Notes: generated by a model not told the origin, from the letters alone. A DNA stretch of 64,000 nucleotides from Salvator merianae (GCA_003586115.2 QVOM02000025.1:82193137-82257136), one strand, 5' to 3'; counted from the first letter of the stretch, positions 20,701-32,060 are shown. Made by a program: numbers and translations.

Positions 20701-21262
20701 TATCTCCAACCCTTTCTTATCACTATCCAAGCACATGGATGTGAAAATAAAGCCAAGAGTGCCCTTTTCTTCAAGGTATAAATCAAAATCAAAATCAGAA
20801 TGGCTCTGGTAATAAGCAATGCCCTGCTTTACAATGGGACTAGCACACAGTGAAAATAATAAACAATCTCCTAATTGCCCAAAAGCAGCCAGGTTGATAG
20901 GATATGAAATGGAAGAAAGAACAATGTTCTTTTCAGAGAAATTGCAGAATATAATTGCTTACTGTATGGAAAAGAGGGCAGGTTTCCTGCTCCTTTAATG
21001 GATTTGCAGAAGAGGTAATTTCAGCAAGTCTTGCCTGCATGACAAGTTGTATGCTGAAATTCCTTCTTCTGTGCAGCTATTAAAGGGGTGCAGCCCTCTT
21101 CTTCTTTATATGGTGGCCCTAAAAATACTGCTGCTGTAGCAATCAGTAATAGCAACAGTAGTAATATTAGTATTAGTATTTATAGTATTATTGCCTCTTA
21201 CCTTCAGTTCCAATAGCAAGCAAGAGTAGCGTGCAAAGAAAAACAGCCCAGATTCTGCCCAT
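17792..21262 (-). CDS. CXCL9/10/11-like: CXCL-A: ELR-negative CXC chemokine, CXCL9/10/11 type (complete, 4 exons)
   Basis: A secreted CXC chemokine of 93 aa from exons 21262-21202, 20276-20150, 18995-18909 and 17798-17792. Exon 1 encodes a hydrophobic signal peptide (MGRIWAVFLCTLLLLAIGTE). The mature part has the CXC motif at Cys30/Cys32 in VRKGHCMC, then Cys57 (SSTSCE) and Cys73 (GEKRCLDPNSK), the four-cysteine chemokine pattern. There is no ELR before CXC, as in the interferon-induced CXCR3 ligands; VRKG is like recalled CXCL9. The basic tail EKCRKRKK adds an extra Cys88. Intron phases are 1, 2, 2. The last exon adds only one full Lys codon plus the stop, so it is the least certain part; reading through the exon 3 donor would give about 15 other codons before a stop. 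It lies next to SDAD1 on the same strand, as CXCL9 does in human. One-to-one orthology with CXCL9, 10 or 11 cannot be settled here. Confidence 0.9.
17855..18070. repeat. TIR element, family T2
   Basis: TTTTAATCCAGCTTCAGTCC at the left and GGACCGAAGCTGGGTTAAAG at the right, core GGTGGATTTTCTGAGTTAGA. Lies in CXCL-A intron 3. Confidence 0.7.
18225..18480 (+). repeat. L2-like LINE 3' end
   Basis: Decayed 'GPSxWxHRLWNSLPxEVFW' reading followed by TTTTTATTTACGCAGCC. Lies in CXCL-A intron 3. Confidence 0.5.
18525..18850. repeat. TIR-type element, family T4
   Basis: CACTAGT-rich ends with an internal GGGAGCAGCTGGACTGCTCCC hairpin. Related copies at 21640, 30240, 54030, 55955 and 61170. Confidence 0.5.
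18909..18995 (-). CDS. CXCL-A exon 3 (fourth cysteine, C-terminal helix)
   Basis: Completes Ile63, then ATLKTGEKRCLDPNSKAVQ and the helix MLEKCRKR. Acceptor atccag, donor AA/gtaagt. The phase matches exon 2 exactly. Confidence 0.92.
19138..19192 (+). repeat. 5S rRNA-derived fragment
   Basis: GGCCAGCTCTTGGATGGGAG, then ACTACCAGGAAATCCCAGGCCTGTAG, follows the 3' half of 5S rRNA (the internal promoter region lies just upstream). Too short and altered for a gene; a 5S-derived SINE remnant is likely. Confidence 0.6.
19310..19770. repeat. TIR element, family T3 with a long internal hairpin
   Basis: Inverted arms CTTGCAAAATACCTGTACG and TTCCTACATACTTGTATTTTGC flank a short loop (19468-19550). Right end: GCAATCCCAATATAGTCCTGG then TGCTTGGATGCACC. 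Lies in CXCL-A intron 2. Confidence 0.55.
20150..20276 (-). CDS. CXCL-A exon 2 (CXC motif and core strands)
   Basis: Codons 21 (split) to 63 (split). Acceptor gcttag, donor AT/gtaagt. Encodes GFLNVRKGHCMC and ends ...SCERAEI. Confidence 0.93.
20455..20710 (-). repeat. CR1-like (L3-type) LINE 3' end
   Basis: Inverse AGCCCTGCTGGATCAGGCC through CCATTCTAGTAGCC. Lies in CXCL-A intron 1. Confidence 0.75.
21202..21262 (-). CDS. CXCL-A exon 1 (signal peptide)
   Basis: Twenty codons plus one base, ending GAAG/gtaaga in phase 1, the usual place for intron 1 in CXC chemokine genes. The start at 21262 lies about 55-65 bp below a TATAAATA box. Confidence 0.9.
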
Positions 21263-21317
21263 GGTGATTTTGCTGTTTTATTCTGTGTGCTCATATATGG
21301 AGTTTATTGCAGGGCAA

Positions 21318-21325
21318 TATTTATA
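21318..21325 (-). promoter_or_regulatory. TATA box of CXCL-A
   Basis: TATAAATA on the minus strand, about 56-63 bp upstream of the start codon. It implies a 5' UTR of about 30 bp. Confidence 0.7.
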
Positions 21326-21409
21326 CTTGTTAAGCTGTCCCTCCCTCAAGGTGATTGGTTATTGCAAACAATAGCGTCTTCGTTTTTCTCATCATCCAGT
21401 CCATTTAAA

Positions 21410-21419
21410 GGAAGTCCCC
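21410..21419 (-). promoter_or_regulatory. NF-kappaB site in the CXCL-A promoter
   Basis: GGGGACTTCC on the minus strand matches GGGRNYYYCC perfectly, about 150 bp upstream of the start codon. A CCAAT-like motif (minus strand) lies nearby at about 21353-21357. Confidence 0.7.
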
Positions 21420-21467
21420 AGCTGTTAATTATGACCCCAGAGAGGAAGGGAAAATCCTGAATTTTGC

Positions 21468-21477
21468 TTTCATTTTC
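21468..21477 (-). promoter_or_regulatory. ISRE in the CXCL-A promoter
   Basis: GAAAATGAAA on the minus strand fits GAAANNGAAA and lies 49 bp upstream of the kappa-B site. This is the order known from mammalian CXCL10. The core is identical to that of CXCL-B. Confidence 0.7.
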
Positions 21478-21639
21478 TACTGTTTTTAGGATATTGTGAG
21501 ACTGCCAAAATTTCTAAATCAGGAGAGGATGTATGAAAAAAATTAACTGGCTAGAAACATTGTACTGGGCAAAGTGAGATAGGAATAACATTAGCACTAA
21601 ACGGAGAAAGAGAAGAAAAGGGAACAGAGAGAAAAAAAA

Positions 21640-22087
21640 CTATTAAATTGCTCTTGTAGGATTGTCTGGAAGATTCAGGATACTTTCACACTTTCCGTCT
21701 TGGAATGTTTGCAATTGAACATTCCAAGATGGAACAATCCTCACAGTGCAGCTGCCATTTTCACTGTGAGGGCCGGAACATCCTGGAAACGGGCAGCTGG
21801 GGAAACGTCTGGCTGCTGCCATGCTGACCATGGACACATGGTGCAACTGCACAGCCACAGCCATGCCACACAGCGCATGGTTCACACCCAGAAATAGGAA
21901 CGAATGCTGTGTATCAGAAGCAGTCCAGCTGCTCCCAGTACAGTACAGTTTTGTGCTCCGCAACTAGTAGCGATCAGGAGTGGCTGTAGCCCGCTCCCGA
22001 TCACTAGGGCTTCCATGCAGTGTGGATGCACTTCACTAGTGATCATGCAGATGGTCACTAGTGAAAAGTGCAAACAGGCCCATAGTC
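21640..22087. repeat. TIR-type element, family T4
   Basis: GTCCAGCTGCTCCCAGTAC and CGCTCCCGATCACTAGGG segments, right end ACTAGTGAAAAGTGCAAACAGGCCCA. Confidence 0.55.
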
Positions 22088-22439
22088 TTTAATGAGTACA
22101 ATTTGTCTGATTATATGTTTTCTCAATGTTTTTGTAGCTCCAGAGAACCGGGTTATGGGATGACTTAGTGGCTGTCTGCATGCCAAATACAGCATGGATT
22201 GGAACTGGATATAGGAACTAGGCTGGACCAGTTCACACAATGCATACTGTGGCAGTCAAGTGTTCAGTCTAACTACACCTATATACTAAAAGGAACTCAG
22301 CTTCGCTATGGCTAACCAAAAAAAAAGATCTTAGCATAGTGTAGATAGCTTACTAAAAGGCTCAATCCAGTGGGTATCAGCTACAAAAAAGGCCAACAGC
22401 ATGTTAGGGGTAATATGAAATGGTATTGAAAATGAATAC

Positions 22440-22697
22440 TGATGTTGAAGCTCAAGTCCTTTGGCCACATAATAAGAAGACAGGACTCATTGGTTAAGAC
22501 CCTTTGGGTGGGAAACACTGAAGGCAAAAGGAGAGGGGGACGACAGAGGATGAGATGGATAGATAGTGTCACAGAAGCAAAAAACATAAACTTCTGCAAA
22601 TTTTGGAAGTCAGTGGGGGACAGAAGGGCCTGGTGTGCTGTAATCCATGGGGTCACGAAGAATCGGACATGACTTAATGACCGAACAACAACAATAC
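22440..22697 (+). mobile_element. BovB LINE 3' end
   Basis: The frame is still open for 76 codons (22442-22669). It reads SFGHIIRRQDSLVKTL, then GGRQRMRWIDSVTEAK and AVIHGVTKNRT, the RTE/BovB ORF C-terminus, and ends with a GACTTAATGACCGAACAACAACAA tail. Confidence 0.88.
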
Positions 22698-22734
22698 ACA
22701 GTTAAACAGTTTTAACTACTTTTTTAAAAAGTGG

Positions 22735-22870
22735 TGATTCCAGCGCAGTTTTGTCAACTGCTGCCCTTGTACAAAGCAGTGGTATAACTGCGCTTGGAAT
22801 ACTGTGAGCAGTTTTGGTCATCTCAAAACGAAGTTCAAATGAAGGCAGCTAACATGGTGAAGAGGCTGCA
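22735..22870 (+). repeat. CR1-clade RT fragment
   Basis: Decayed 'LVQSSGITALGILxAVLVIS' reading, typical of the CR1/L3 reverse transcriptase thumb region. Confidence 0.5.
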
Positions 22871-23079
22871 CACAGTGCATAGTTGACCTTTGGAATTCAA
22901 CGCCACATGGTGTGGTGCTGACCACCAGCTTGGAAGTCTCAAAAAGCGGTTGGACCAGTTCCTCAATGACAGGGATCTCAGTGGCACCTAGCTTTGATGA
23001 CTCTGTGACTTCAAGCAAAGGGACCATATTTGTTACCTGGAAAATGTGAGTGTTTCTGTTGGGAAATGTAATCAAGGTG

Positions 23080-23515
23080 CTGATGTTAACATATAAGGTC
23101 CTAAATGGCTTGGGCCCTGAATATCTGAAGGAGCGCCTTGTTCCATACAGATATGCCTGACCACTGAGATCAGAAGGTGTGGACTTCTGGCATTTCCACC
23201 ACCCTCAGAAGTGTGAGGGGTGATGGCACATGAAAGGGCCATTTCTGTGGTGCCCCCAAGCTCCAGAAAAGCCTCCTGGTGAAGACATTATATGGTTTCT
23301 GTTCCTGGTTCAAACCTATCTCTTCACTGAGGCCTTTTCTCTTCAGCTTCCCCTGAATGCTGTCCTGCTAGGGAGAGAGGGTTATGTTTTAAGTATGTCT
23401 GAGCTTTGTACTGATGTTGTCTTTTTCCTGTAACCTGTCCCAGGATCTCCAGGTGAAGGGCGGGATAGAAATGCTACTACTACTACTACTACTACTACTA
23501 CTAAATAAAATACTT
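23080..23515 (+). repeat. L2-like LINE 3' end with (CTA)n tail
   Basis: ATAAGGTCCTAAATGGCTTGGGCCC start; GATCTCCAGGTGAAGGGCGGGATAG end; (CTA)n at 23471-23502. Confidence 0.7.
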
Positions 23516-24634
23516 TTTTTTTTTAAAAGCCAGTCAGAATTTGTATTTAGCTACTGACACACATTATTAGAAGGTATGTTTTTCCATGTGGGCTTTAGCA
23601 GGCAGGATCACAGGCAGCACAGAAGGCATTCCTTTTATTTTTAAAAAATAATTGCTCAAACCAATCAATATGTGCGCACATTTACATATACCCTTCTTCA
23701 GAATTTCAACCTATCAAAGCAGTTACTGCTAATGTTCTGCTCCTTGCCTGCAAATTCCCCTGTCCTACCTCCCATGACTGTGATGAGCCTCTACAATTCT
23801 ATTTTGACATGGAAGGGGAAGAAAGGATGTGTGTGCTTTTGCATGCAAGGCAGGAAATCTTCACTCTTCAGAAAGAATGAACATAGGTGCACTGAACTGG
23901 AAGAAGGAATGCTATCCCCTGACAAAGGTACTCTTTTCCTCTTCCCCAGCCTGCTTCACCTTTGATTTGATTAAAAGCAGACAAATCAGAAAGACATTGA
24001 AGTTTTATGATATGTTTCGAAAACTAGGTGTGTTCTAGGAGCATTGGAGTCTGGATTGAAGGAGGCAAGAAACCAGTAAAAGTCTGGAGTTTGTGCTCAG
24101 ATCAGAATACATCAGACAATGAAAGGGTGTCAGTCCATCACCACCACCACCCCAGACCTACTGAATCTACACTTCAACAATGTCTGAAATACTTCTTTTG
24201 TTTAGTTGTTGCCACAACCTAATCCCATCAGCCTGCATCAGGAAGGTGACACTTGTGTCAATAGTGTATCTTGCCTTGGCAAGAGAACCATGAGATTATT
24301 ATCTTAATGTGGGTACCAAAACTTAATTGATTTAATCCCTGCAAACCTGTTTACCTGTCTTGGAAAGTTGAATGTTTGCAGATCTTTTGTTTACCTCTGT
24401 TCCCACACCCCAAGGTTATGTTTTGGGGTTTAAGTGTAGGTTACCTTTTTTCATTCAGTGGGCATTTCTGCCTAGTATCACCATGCTATGTCTTCAGCTT
24501 GAGCTGGGTCCACTGTTATGTCTGTGTACTATCATGGCCCATCCATCTTTGTCAAAGAAGAGCTGAATTTGGTGTGCTTCCTGTGTGGGGGAGTTCCTGT
24601 TTCCAAGAACAGCATAGCTGGAATCATTGTTGGA
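23516..24634. other. Intergenic, nothing recognised
   Basis: Short open frames only, none with chemokine cysteines in a splice context. (CAC)n at about 24138-24152. Confidence 0.4.
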
Positions 24635-25525
24635 TTGAGAGGAAGAGATTGTGTCCTGCCAGAGTCCACCTCTGAGGATTTGTTTGGATTCAAGCCAATG
24701 AGCAGACACAGTTTGGACAGAAGTTGTTTATTTTTATTAAGTTACATAGCTTACAAGACAGCTTTGACTAGGAAAAGCAATAACACACTCTGGCAGATAA
24801 GAGGGAAAAGATAAAGAAACAATTACGTTCAGTTAATTAAGCTTAATTAAGATAGCAGCTTTCAGAAAGGATACGTACTGTGTCTCTCCTGCCAACTGGA
24901 CCTCTAAGAATGGCGGTGAGTATACCCCTTGACCATGGTGCACAGAACCTTCCGGATGATCCATTCTGGGCACTTGTTTAGTTTAGACTTATTTTTCTTT
25001 GTCTAAAGCTTAATTAATACTTGTTTTGATGTTTATCTCTTATCCTATTTGCTTCCCTGCCAAGTGTATGGATGCACTTTATTCAGGAGTGAAAGACTGG
25101 TCACATCAATTATGATATCCCAGGTGTGCTATAAACAAAAGAGCCGTGCCAAGAGGGGTTACACAAAAGCAATTATGCAGCTACTCTTGCCTATGGTCAG
25201 ATAGGAGTAAATCATTCTTTTCATCCCAGGTACATTAACTAAATACAGAAAATAAAGCAGTATTGATTCTTAAGAATCATAAGCAGAATATAGCAAAGAT
25301 TCTAAATATTGAATACATATATTTCATGCCTTAGAAGAAAGGGAACATACCACTATTGATCCTCCTTGCCAAACTCCCAGTAAATCTCAGCACTGCAGAT
25401 CAAGTCTATCTCCCTCACCCTTGGGCTTTGAGCTGTTTCACTGCTGCTGAAGTTCGGAGTAGCCTGATCTTGAACTACCTGGTGTTAGTGGGGTATGACT
25501 TGCCGGCTCCCTGGTGACTCATCTG
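24635..25525 (-). repeat. Possible solo LTR
   Basis: Read on the minus strand, AATAAAAATAAACAACTTC lies about 100 bp before a TCCAACA end. The opposite end is unclear. No reading frames or PBS recognised. Confidence 0.25.
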
Positions 25526-26235
25526 CTGTTATAATATCTTGCTTTTGCGGCTGTCCATGGAGGCATTTACAGCAGATTATTTAGGAGTTTTGCCAGATTT
25601 GGCAGAAACTCTGCCATACATCAGATATATCTGGGCTTTTTTTTTTTTTTTAGCTTTTTCTATGGCTAAGGTTAATTGGTTTGGCAGATTATCTGACAAC
25701 CCTTCTCTGGATCCTCTGCCTTCGTATTTACACACTGATTCACAAGAGAAGTTGTCCGGAGTGCTGGTAACTCAATGCTAATTAAGCTTCTGTCTGCCCC
25801 TACTGAGATTGGTTGCAGCATGATCTCTGTGCGAGTGTTTGTGTGAATGTGGCTTTGGCAACATTTTTGTTTTCTCCCTGTAAAGTTTGTCCTAGACCAA
25901 GGGAAGGCCCTGGGAAAGGTATAAATCCTCCCACTTCTCCCTCCCCACTTTATTTATTTCTGCATTTCTTCCCTCCACTTTGCTCCAGCTTCACTCTCCC
26001 CTTGTTTTCCTGCTCAAATAATTAAGATTCAACTCCATCTCTAATGCAAAAGGCAGTTGTAGCTTGGGACAGGTGCCGCAATTCATTTCAGGGGCACAAG
26101 TGATAGATGTCGCATGGGGAGCAGCAATTGATAGGATCGAACTGGCAAATCATGGGGGTAGGGTTCATTACAGTGAAGGGCTCTGATCCATGAGGCACCT
26201 TTGCCCAACTGCTAGAGTGAACTTAACCGGCCCAT
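25526..26235. other. Intergenic, nothing recognised
   Basis: Pyrimidine-rich (about 25930-26010) but without a recognised element. Confidence 0.35.
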
Positions 26236-26545
26236 GAGGCACGGTGGCTCAGAAGGCTAAGGCACTGATCTTTCAATAGGAGGATCAGAGTTCAAGGCCC
26301 CTGTCTGCCGTGTAGAGGGGATGAGCACCCTCTACTGGCCTCTAGCTCCAGACAACCTAGCTGTTCGAAAGCAAGTAATTGCAAGTAGATAAATAGGGAG
26401 CATCACATTGTGTGATGCGGAAGATAGACAGATGTAAGCCTTCGGGCGACAAATAACCTTGTAAGCCGCTTTGAGTCAGCTTCGGCCGAGAAAAAGGGGG
26501 TATAAAAACCAAGTTCTTATTATTATTATTATTATTATTATTTTC
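26236..26545 (+). mobile_element. tRNA-derived SINE (family S1)
   Basis: Full copy: GGCACGGTGGCTCAGAAGGC head, B-box GATCAGAGTTCAAGGCC, tail ending in (TTA)n at 26517-26545. Confidence 0.87.
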
Positions 26546-26899
26546 CTATGGAATTCCCCCCAGCTGTTCCTAGCAACAAGATCTGAATGACTGAAAACTC
26601 CTATGCTTCTGTTAGCCTTGCTGAACTCTGTTCTGCCTTATCTCTTGCCTGTAATACACTGGGAACCTTTACTCTGTGTTATTCTGCTGTGGCTACAGTG
26701 AAAACTGTTGCACTTGATACAAATTGCTTTTTATTTACTTTGAGAACCTCATTCTTCGAGTGACTGCTACTATTTGACTATTTCACCCAACACTGACATT
26801 ATTTCTTGTCCCATGTAATAATGTTACTTCCTGTGTTCCTTTAAGTTCAATAAAATAAACTTTGTATCACAATCAGCCAAGTTATTTCCCCTTCCCTGC

Positions 26900-29265
26900 A
26901 GATCAACACCAACCTGATCAACCGTCAAACCAAACCTCTAATTCTGCAGATGTTGCACATGGGAACACTACTAAACACATGTACACCTGCTGAAAAAATG
27001 ATCTCTTATTTCAACTCAATCTACCTTAATTTTTATTAACACACTTCCAAAACTCAGGTATATAGAAATCAATCACTCTCTTCAAAATTTCAAATCAATA
27101 GAGGTACCAAACAGGGATGCCCACTATCCCCTTTATTATTTAATATAGCATTGGCATTATCCCTTAGACAAAATGTAAATATAAAAAGTTATATAATTGC
27201 AGACACCAATCTTAAATTTTCTGCATATACTGATGATTTAATCATATATATACTAATCAATGAACTGAAACATGGCAAAGGAACTTGCTAAATTTGGACT
27301 AGTTTCAGAACTGGGCATTAATCTATCAAAATCAGTAGCCCTTTTTAAAAACATGAAACCAGAGCAACAATTTTTCCTCCAGCGGGACCTAGGTACAATG
27401 GTAGCACATAAAAGTATTTAAATACTTAGGGCTCATTATACCTAGAAACCCATCATCCCTGATATCAAAAACTTATTTTCGTTGCAGCTTTGAGTAAACT
27501 ACTCAGCCTCCTTGTCAGAACTGCAGCAGCTAGGATGAAAATTCTATACCATTTTATGTCTTCTTTACAAGACTTGCCAGAATTAATGCCAACAGTATGG
27601 CTTAAGACCTGGAAAAAAGAAAATAGATCAATTTGTCAGGGAAAGGGACACAAATGATCTACAGAACTGCTCTGGGGACCTACTTCAAAGTGTGGGTTGG
27701 GGATTATTGAGTATAGAACGTTATTGTGATACATTCAAACTCCAAAACATTTTAGAGTTTATGAGGGTAAACGGAGTTAAACAAACTTCCCTTGATAGAA
27801 AGAAATATATATTCACATCCCACCCATAAAATATCAAAACCTTCATAACCTATTATTTAAGAAGTACACTAGGTGCTTGGCAGAAATGGAGGAAAACTCT
27901 ACTGGCTCTCGCTTCTCCGATAATGCTGCTTGCCACTATTTCTACTTTGAGACAGGTGTGGCTTGCTGGTCAATTTAGAATAGTGCACACCAGTGGCATT
28001 GCAAAACCTACAGATTTATATTTAGATTAAGATGTCCCTCTTCCTAATGCACACCTAAAAAAAACTGACAGAAAACAAGCCCAATTATTATTAACTATTA
28101 TCACTGTGCAATTTTTTATGCTCACAAAGGTGTGATGGGAGCAGAGAATAGGCAACCTACACATTTTGTTGTCGTTGTTCACTCATTCTGTTGTGTCCTA
28201 CATTTCATGACCCCATGGACCATAGGCCCTTCTGTTCTCTACTGTCTTCTGAAGATCGCCCAAGCTCATGTTCATACCCAAACCTTTAGAAGAACATTAT
28301 GACTGTATGCTGAATTATTTAAGAGGACAAGTCTCCAAATGACATGATACAATTGCTGATACCTGCAACCCACTGGGCAGCTTAAGAACAGTCTGGAAAA
28401 CAGCCTTGAATCTGAAACTGGGAAACAAAAGATTGAGAATATATTTTCTAAAATAGTTATAAATGGCACAAAGCTTCCAAATTCAAGGAAATCAGATTCA
28501 AATCACTGCACAGGTGGTTCAGAACCCCAGCAATGCTCTCTCAAACAAATAAACACATAAATCACTTGTGATTGCATGGATGTGCAAACAAAGTGACCTA
28601 ATTCCAGCTCTGCTGGGAATGTCCTCAGGTACAGACCTTCTGGGTCTCTATTCTTGGAGATATTTCAAATATGTTAAACATTAATCTAGACTGCTCTTCT
28701 GAACTGTGCATTCTTTTACTAATGCAAGGACGGAATGAGCAAGTTAAAAATAAAAACATTTGTTAAAACATTTAATAATTCAGCAATGGGAGATGATGGA
28801 ACAATGAATTAAACAATATTGGTATGAAAGATTTTGAGAAATGACAACCTGTGATTTCGCTATGCATGCCACTATGCAAGATATGATAGGCAGGAAAGGT
28901 ATTGAAACTGGAGACCTCTCATGGAAGCACTTCCAGCAGTGAATACTGAACACTCCCCGATCCATACTTTTCTTATTGACTGGATGGATGAGATATTAGG
29001 ATTTGCACAACAGACGTAAATTTATATATGAAGATTTTCTTTCATAATAACTTATAACTTACAGCCTAAGAGGACAACTGAAAACCAATATGGATGAGAC
29101 CTCCTGGCTATGTATCTAGCACTGGAGGATAAATGTTCTTATTTGTTTTTTATTTCTAATTGTCCTAATAGCTCTTGTGATTTGATTGAAATGTTGAATG
29201 TATATTATGTATATTTGGTAACATTTTAAAATAAAATGCTTCCGGGGGGGGGGAAGACTTAAAAA
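26900..29265 (+). mobile_element. L1-clade LINE remnant, ORF2 pseudogene
   Basis: Near 27090-27260 the RT core reads QINRGTKQGCPLSPLLFNIA and then AYTDDLIIY (from the FADD box). Many stops and frameshifts follow through about 29,200. It ends in an A-rich tail near 29260. Confidence 0.75.
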
Positions 29266-30124
29266 AAACAAACAAAAACCCTCTTATAGTGGGGAATCAG
29301 AAGCTGAAAGTACATATATGCATCTGAAAACAGGGATTGAGTTGGGCTGGAGTACTTTTTTCTCATTCTTTTACCAAAGCTGAAACAAAAAACCAGGGAT
29401 GGATGTGAGGCAGCCATAGATGGGAATGGCTAAGTGAATGATTGAAGCTATGCTTTTCTGGATCTCTGAAACGGGGGAAAATATGTGATTAAGAGATAGA
29501 AATAGCCAATTGTATTTGGGAGCTCAGTGTGGGGGAGAAACAGGTGAGGATCTCCAATATGAATAACGACAGAAAGTTCCTGAGCGTGCAGAGAAGACCT
29601 ACAGAAAATGTAAGCTTAATGCAGGCTAACAAAGATCTATAAACTGTGCAGGAAAATTCCAGATTTTTTTTTTAAAAAATGCTGGTGTTTTCCTGTAACG
29701 GTGCAAAAGGGACCATCTGACCCAGCACACATCTGACCCAGGAACTTGCTGCTTTGTGCCATTTCTCTTTTGTTCTCTTTGTGCCTGCAGCAAATTCTTG
29801 GATGAACAATCCAGTGCTAGGCTGGTGCAGTCTGTGGCAGACATGGTGTGGTGAAGTTGACACCAGTGCTTTTAAGAAAGTGTGGGAATTCCCATAATTT
29901 CTTAATGCTGGACTTCCAGAGGGAAAGAGCAGGACATCTGGTTTGGTGGGATGCTGGCAGGATGCCAGTATTTATTATATGTCTAGTAATTCCCTAATGG
30001 ATTATAACATGGGCACTCCTGAAAAGAAATAGCTGACATTTTATTTTAAAATGCTTAAAACATTTTGACTCTGTAACAATGGCTTAACATAGGAGGCAGT
30101 GTGCCTCTGGAGGCCAGTTGCTGG
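29266..30124. other. Intergenic, nothing recognised
   Basis: No gene or repeat class recognised. Confidence 0.4.
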
Positions 30125-30127
30125 AGT

Positions 30128-30203
30128 CTAGAATCATCATAGAATCATAGAGTTGGAAGGGGCCTCCAGGGTCATTGAGTCCAACCCCCTGCTCAGTGCA
30201 GGT
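30128..30203 (-). repeat. CR1 LINE 3' tip
   Basis: Inverted ATCATAGAGTTGGAAGGGG, then CTCCAGGGTCATTGAGTCCAACCCC. Confidence 0.85.
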
Positions 30204-30239
30204 CAAGATGTGTACTTATGCCCTGATTATGGGCTTCTA

Positions 30240-30560
30240 TATGCAGTTGGTTGTCACTGTGAGAACAGGCTGCTGTCCTAGATGGACTACTGTCTGGGTC
30301 TATTTGAGCTTCATAGCCTAGAATGGTATAACCATTTCAGTTTGACTGTACAAGATCCTGCAGTGCAGTGGCTGTCCACACTGCAAGGGCTGGAACAGCC
30401 CCATATCAGGTCTCCAGCACTCAAAGCATGGATGGCCGACCCGACTGCCATGACAGCGGATGTGGCAACATCCAGCTGTTGCCATGGTGATCAGGGATGC
30501 TGCTGACCAGGAGCAATCCAGCTGCTCCCGGTCGGAAGTTTTACCCTCAGAAATCCAGGG
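30240..30560. repeat. TIR-type element, family T4
   Basis: TTGCCATGGTGATCAGGGATG and CAGCTGCTCCCGGTCG internal pieces, as in 54160 and 61280. Confidence 0.45.
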
Positions 30561-31309
30561 AACCTATTTTGGTGGTGCAGTTTTATGCGCCAAAGAAATG
30601 GGTCCCCCTGCTAAACTGGCCCACTGAGGCATCAGCCCTTCCACATGGCTACCTGGGCCACAGTCTAATGGCCCAGGACTGGAGATAGACCAGTTTAATC
30701 AGATCTACCTGCATCCCAGTCTAAGCGGCCATTTTGAACCCTTGCCTGGACTACGCTCTGTCCAATACAGACAAAGCATATTAGCAGGTGGTGGGACCTC
30801 CATGTAACCTATACCGGCATGTGGAAGGGAGGCCTCTGGACTCCTTGCTGACCTGGTCCAAAGGTAAGTGCAGAAAGGCCCTTAGGCTGCATCTATATGG
30901 CAAACAAAAGAGCTGATTTGTGCAGAAGGAGGCATGGGACCTGCCACCTGGAGTGAATGCTGAAGTTACAAAGGAGAATCATTTTTGCAGCTGCATTGTT
31001 TCCGTGTTGCCGTCTTCCCAATGTCCCATGCCCCACGTTCACCCATCTCTTCCTCTCAGTGCCACATAGCAGGAAGTGCTCTGCTTCACAAGATTGGTCC
31101 AATGTATGTCAGCAAATCAACCCAAACAAGCAGTGAACTGTTGACATCATACAAAAAGTTCTAACCTTAGCAGAAGTTAAGCTCATCCCCTCTTTTCTGT
31201 TCTTCCCTTTTCTTTATTTTGACGTTTAAATTAGGAAACAGAAATTAAGTAAAATAATTTCAGGCTAGTTTCCTTCTCAATCCTTAGAAAAGACGTCCCT
31301 GCATTCTGG

Positions 31310-31334
31310 TGACTCATAAACCCTGAAACTGAAA
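31310..31334 (+). promoter_or_regulatory. AP-1 site next to an ISRE, copy 1
   Basis: TGACTCA then, 8 bp on, GAAACTGAAA; both are perfect motif matches and both are kept in copy 2. Function is inferred only. Confidence 0.4.
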
Positions 31335-31444
31335 CCAAACGTTAGTATAGGAGAAATCAGGCTTCGGAAAGGAAATGGAAAAACCACCCTGACAGAATAT
31401 GCATGCCTCAGAGTGAATTTCCAGCCAGAACCAGGAAATCAAGG

Positions 31445-31870
31445 ATATAAGTGGAACCTTGCTGTATCAGGCCACAGGCCTTCTAGTTCAGCATCCTGTC
31501 TCATACAATCGCTTCTTAGCTCACCAATGGGATGAAACTTCAAGGGAGTAGATACAGGCTAGATATTAGGAAAAACTTCCTGACCGTAAGGGCAATCAGT
31601 CATTGGAACAGGTTGCCACAGGAGGTGGTGGGCTCTCCCTCGCTGGAGGTCTTCAAGGAGAGGCTGGACAGTTATCTGTCTGGGATGCTTTAGTGAATCC
31701 TGCATTGAGCAGGGGGTTGGACTCGATGACCCTAGAGGTCCCTTCCAACTCTATGATTCTATGATTCTATGATTACTTCTGGGCATTCTCAAGCAGAAGA
31801 CGAAGGCAAAACCTTCACCTGCTTTGGACTCCCGGCCTTTAGAGGCATCCTGCCTGTCTCTCCAACCTGG
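31445..31870 (-). repeat. CR1-like (L3-type) LINE, split by a CR1
   Basis: Left part 31445-31515, right part from TACTTCTGGGCATTCTCAAG at 31773. The CR1 insertion separates them. Confidence 0.8.
31520..31778 (+). mobile_element. CR1 LINE 3' end
   Basis: Ends TTCCAACTCTATGATTCTATGATTCTATGA; a clean young-looking copy with the GGCTCTCCCTCGCTGGAGG region. Confidence 0.92.
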
Positions 31871-32060
31871 GCTGCAGTCACACACGATATTTAATCAGTT
31901 TCCAGGACATCTTCTGTTCAAAGGGATCACACCCCAAAATGCATTTCCAGGTCTTTCCAGGTCTTCAATTAGGACTATCCTGCATTTGGATAATTGTAGC
32001 ACTCAGACCATTTTAGCTCTTTAGTCTGTTTCGATTTGCAACGTGTGATCATGCAATTTG
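31866..32060. repeat. TIR-type element, family T5 (left part)
   Basis: Starts GGGCTGCAGTCACACACG, with AAGGGATCACACCCCAAAATGC inside. The inverse AAGTGTGACTGCAGCC occurs at 59258-59273. Confidence 0.4.

Larger units (their letters stand above)
30540..31870. repeat. Duplicated block, copy 1 (AP-1/ISRE core)
   Basis: Matches 36780-38060. It has a MITE-like left part ending GTAAGTGCAGAAAGGCCCTT (about 30880), a single-copy-looking core (30885-31440) and an L3-type LINE at the right. The core holds TGACTCA (31310-31316) and GAAACTGAAA (31325-31334). A CR1 (31520-31778) is inserted into the L3 part in this copy only. Confidence 0.75.

Noticed and set aside
30893..31102. Similar small minus-strand frames in both block copies (30893-31102 and 37341-37529)
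   Set aside because: Similar because the block is duplicated; the second frame is truncated by the hAT-like insertion and neither has a chemokine or other motif.
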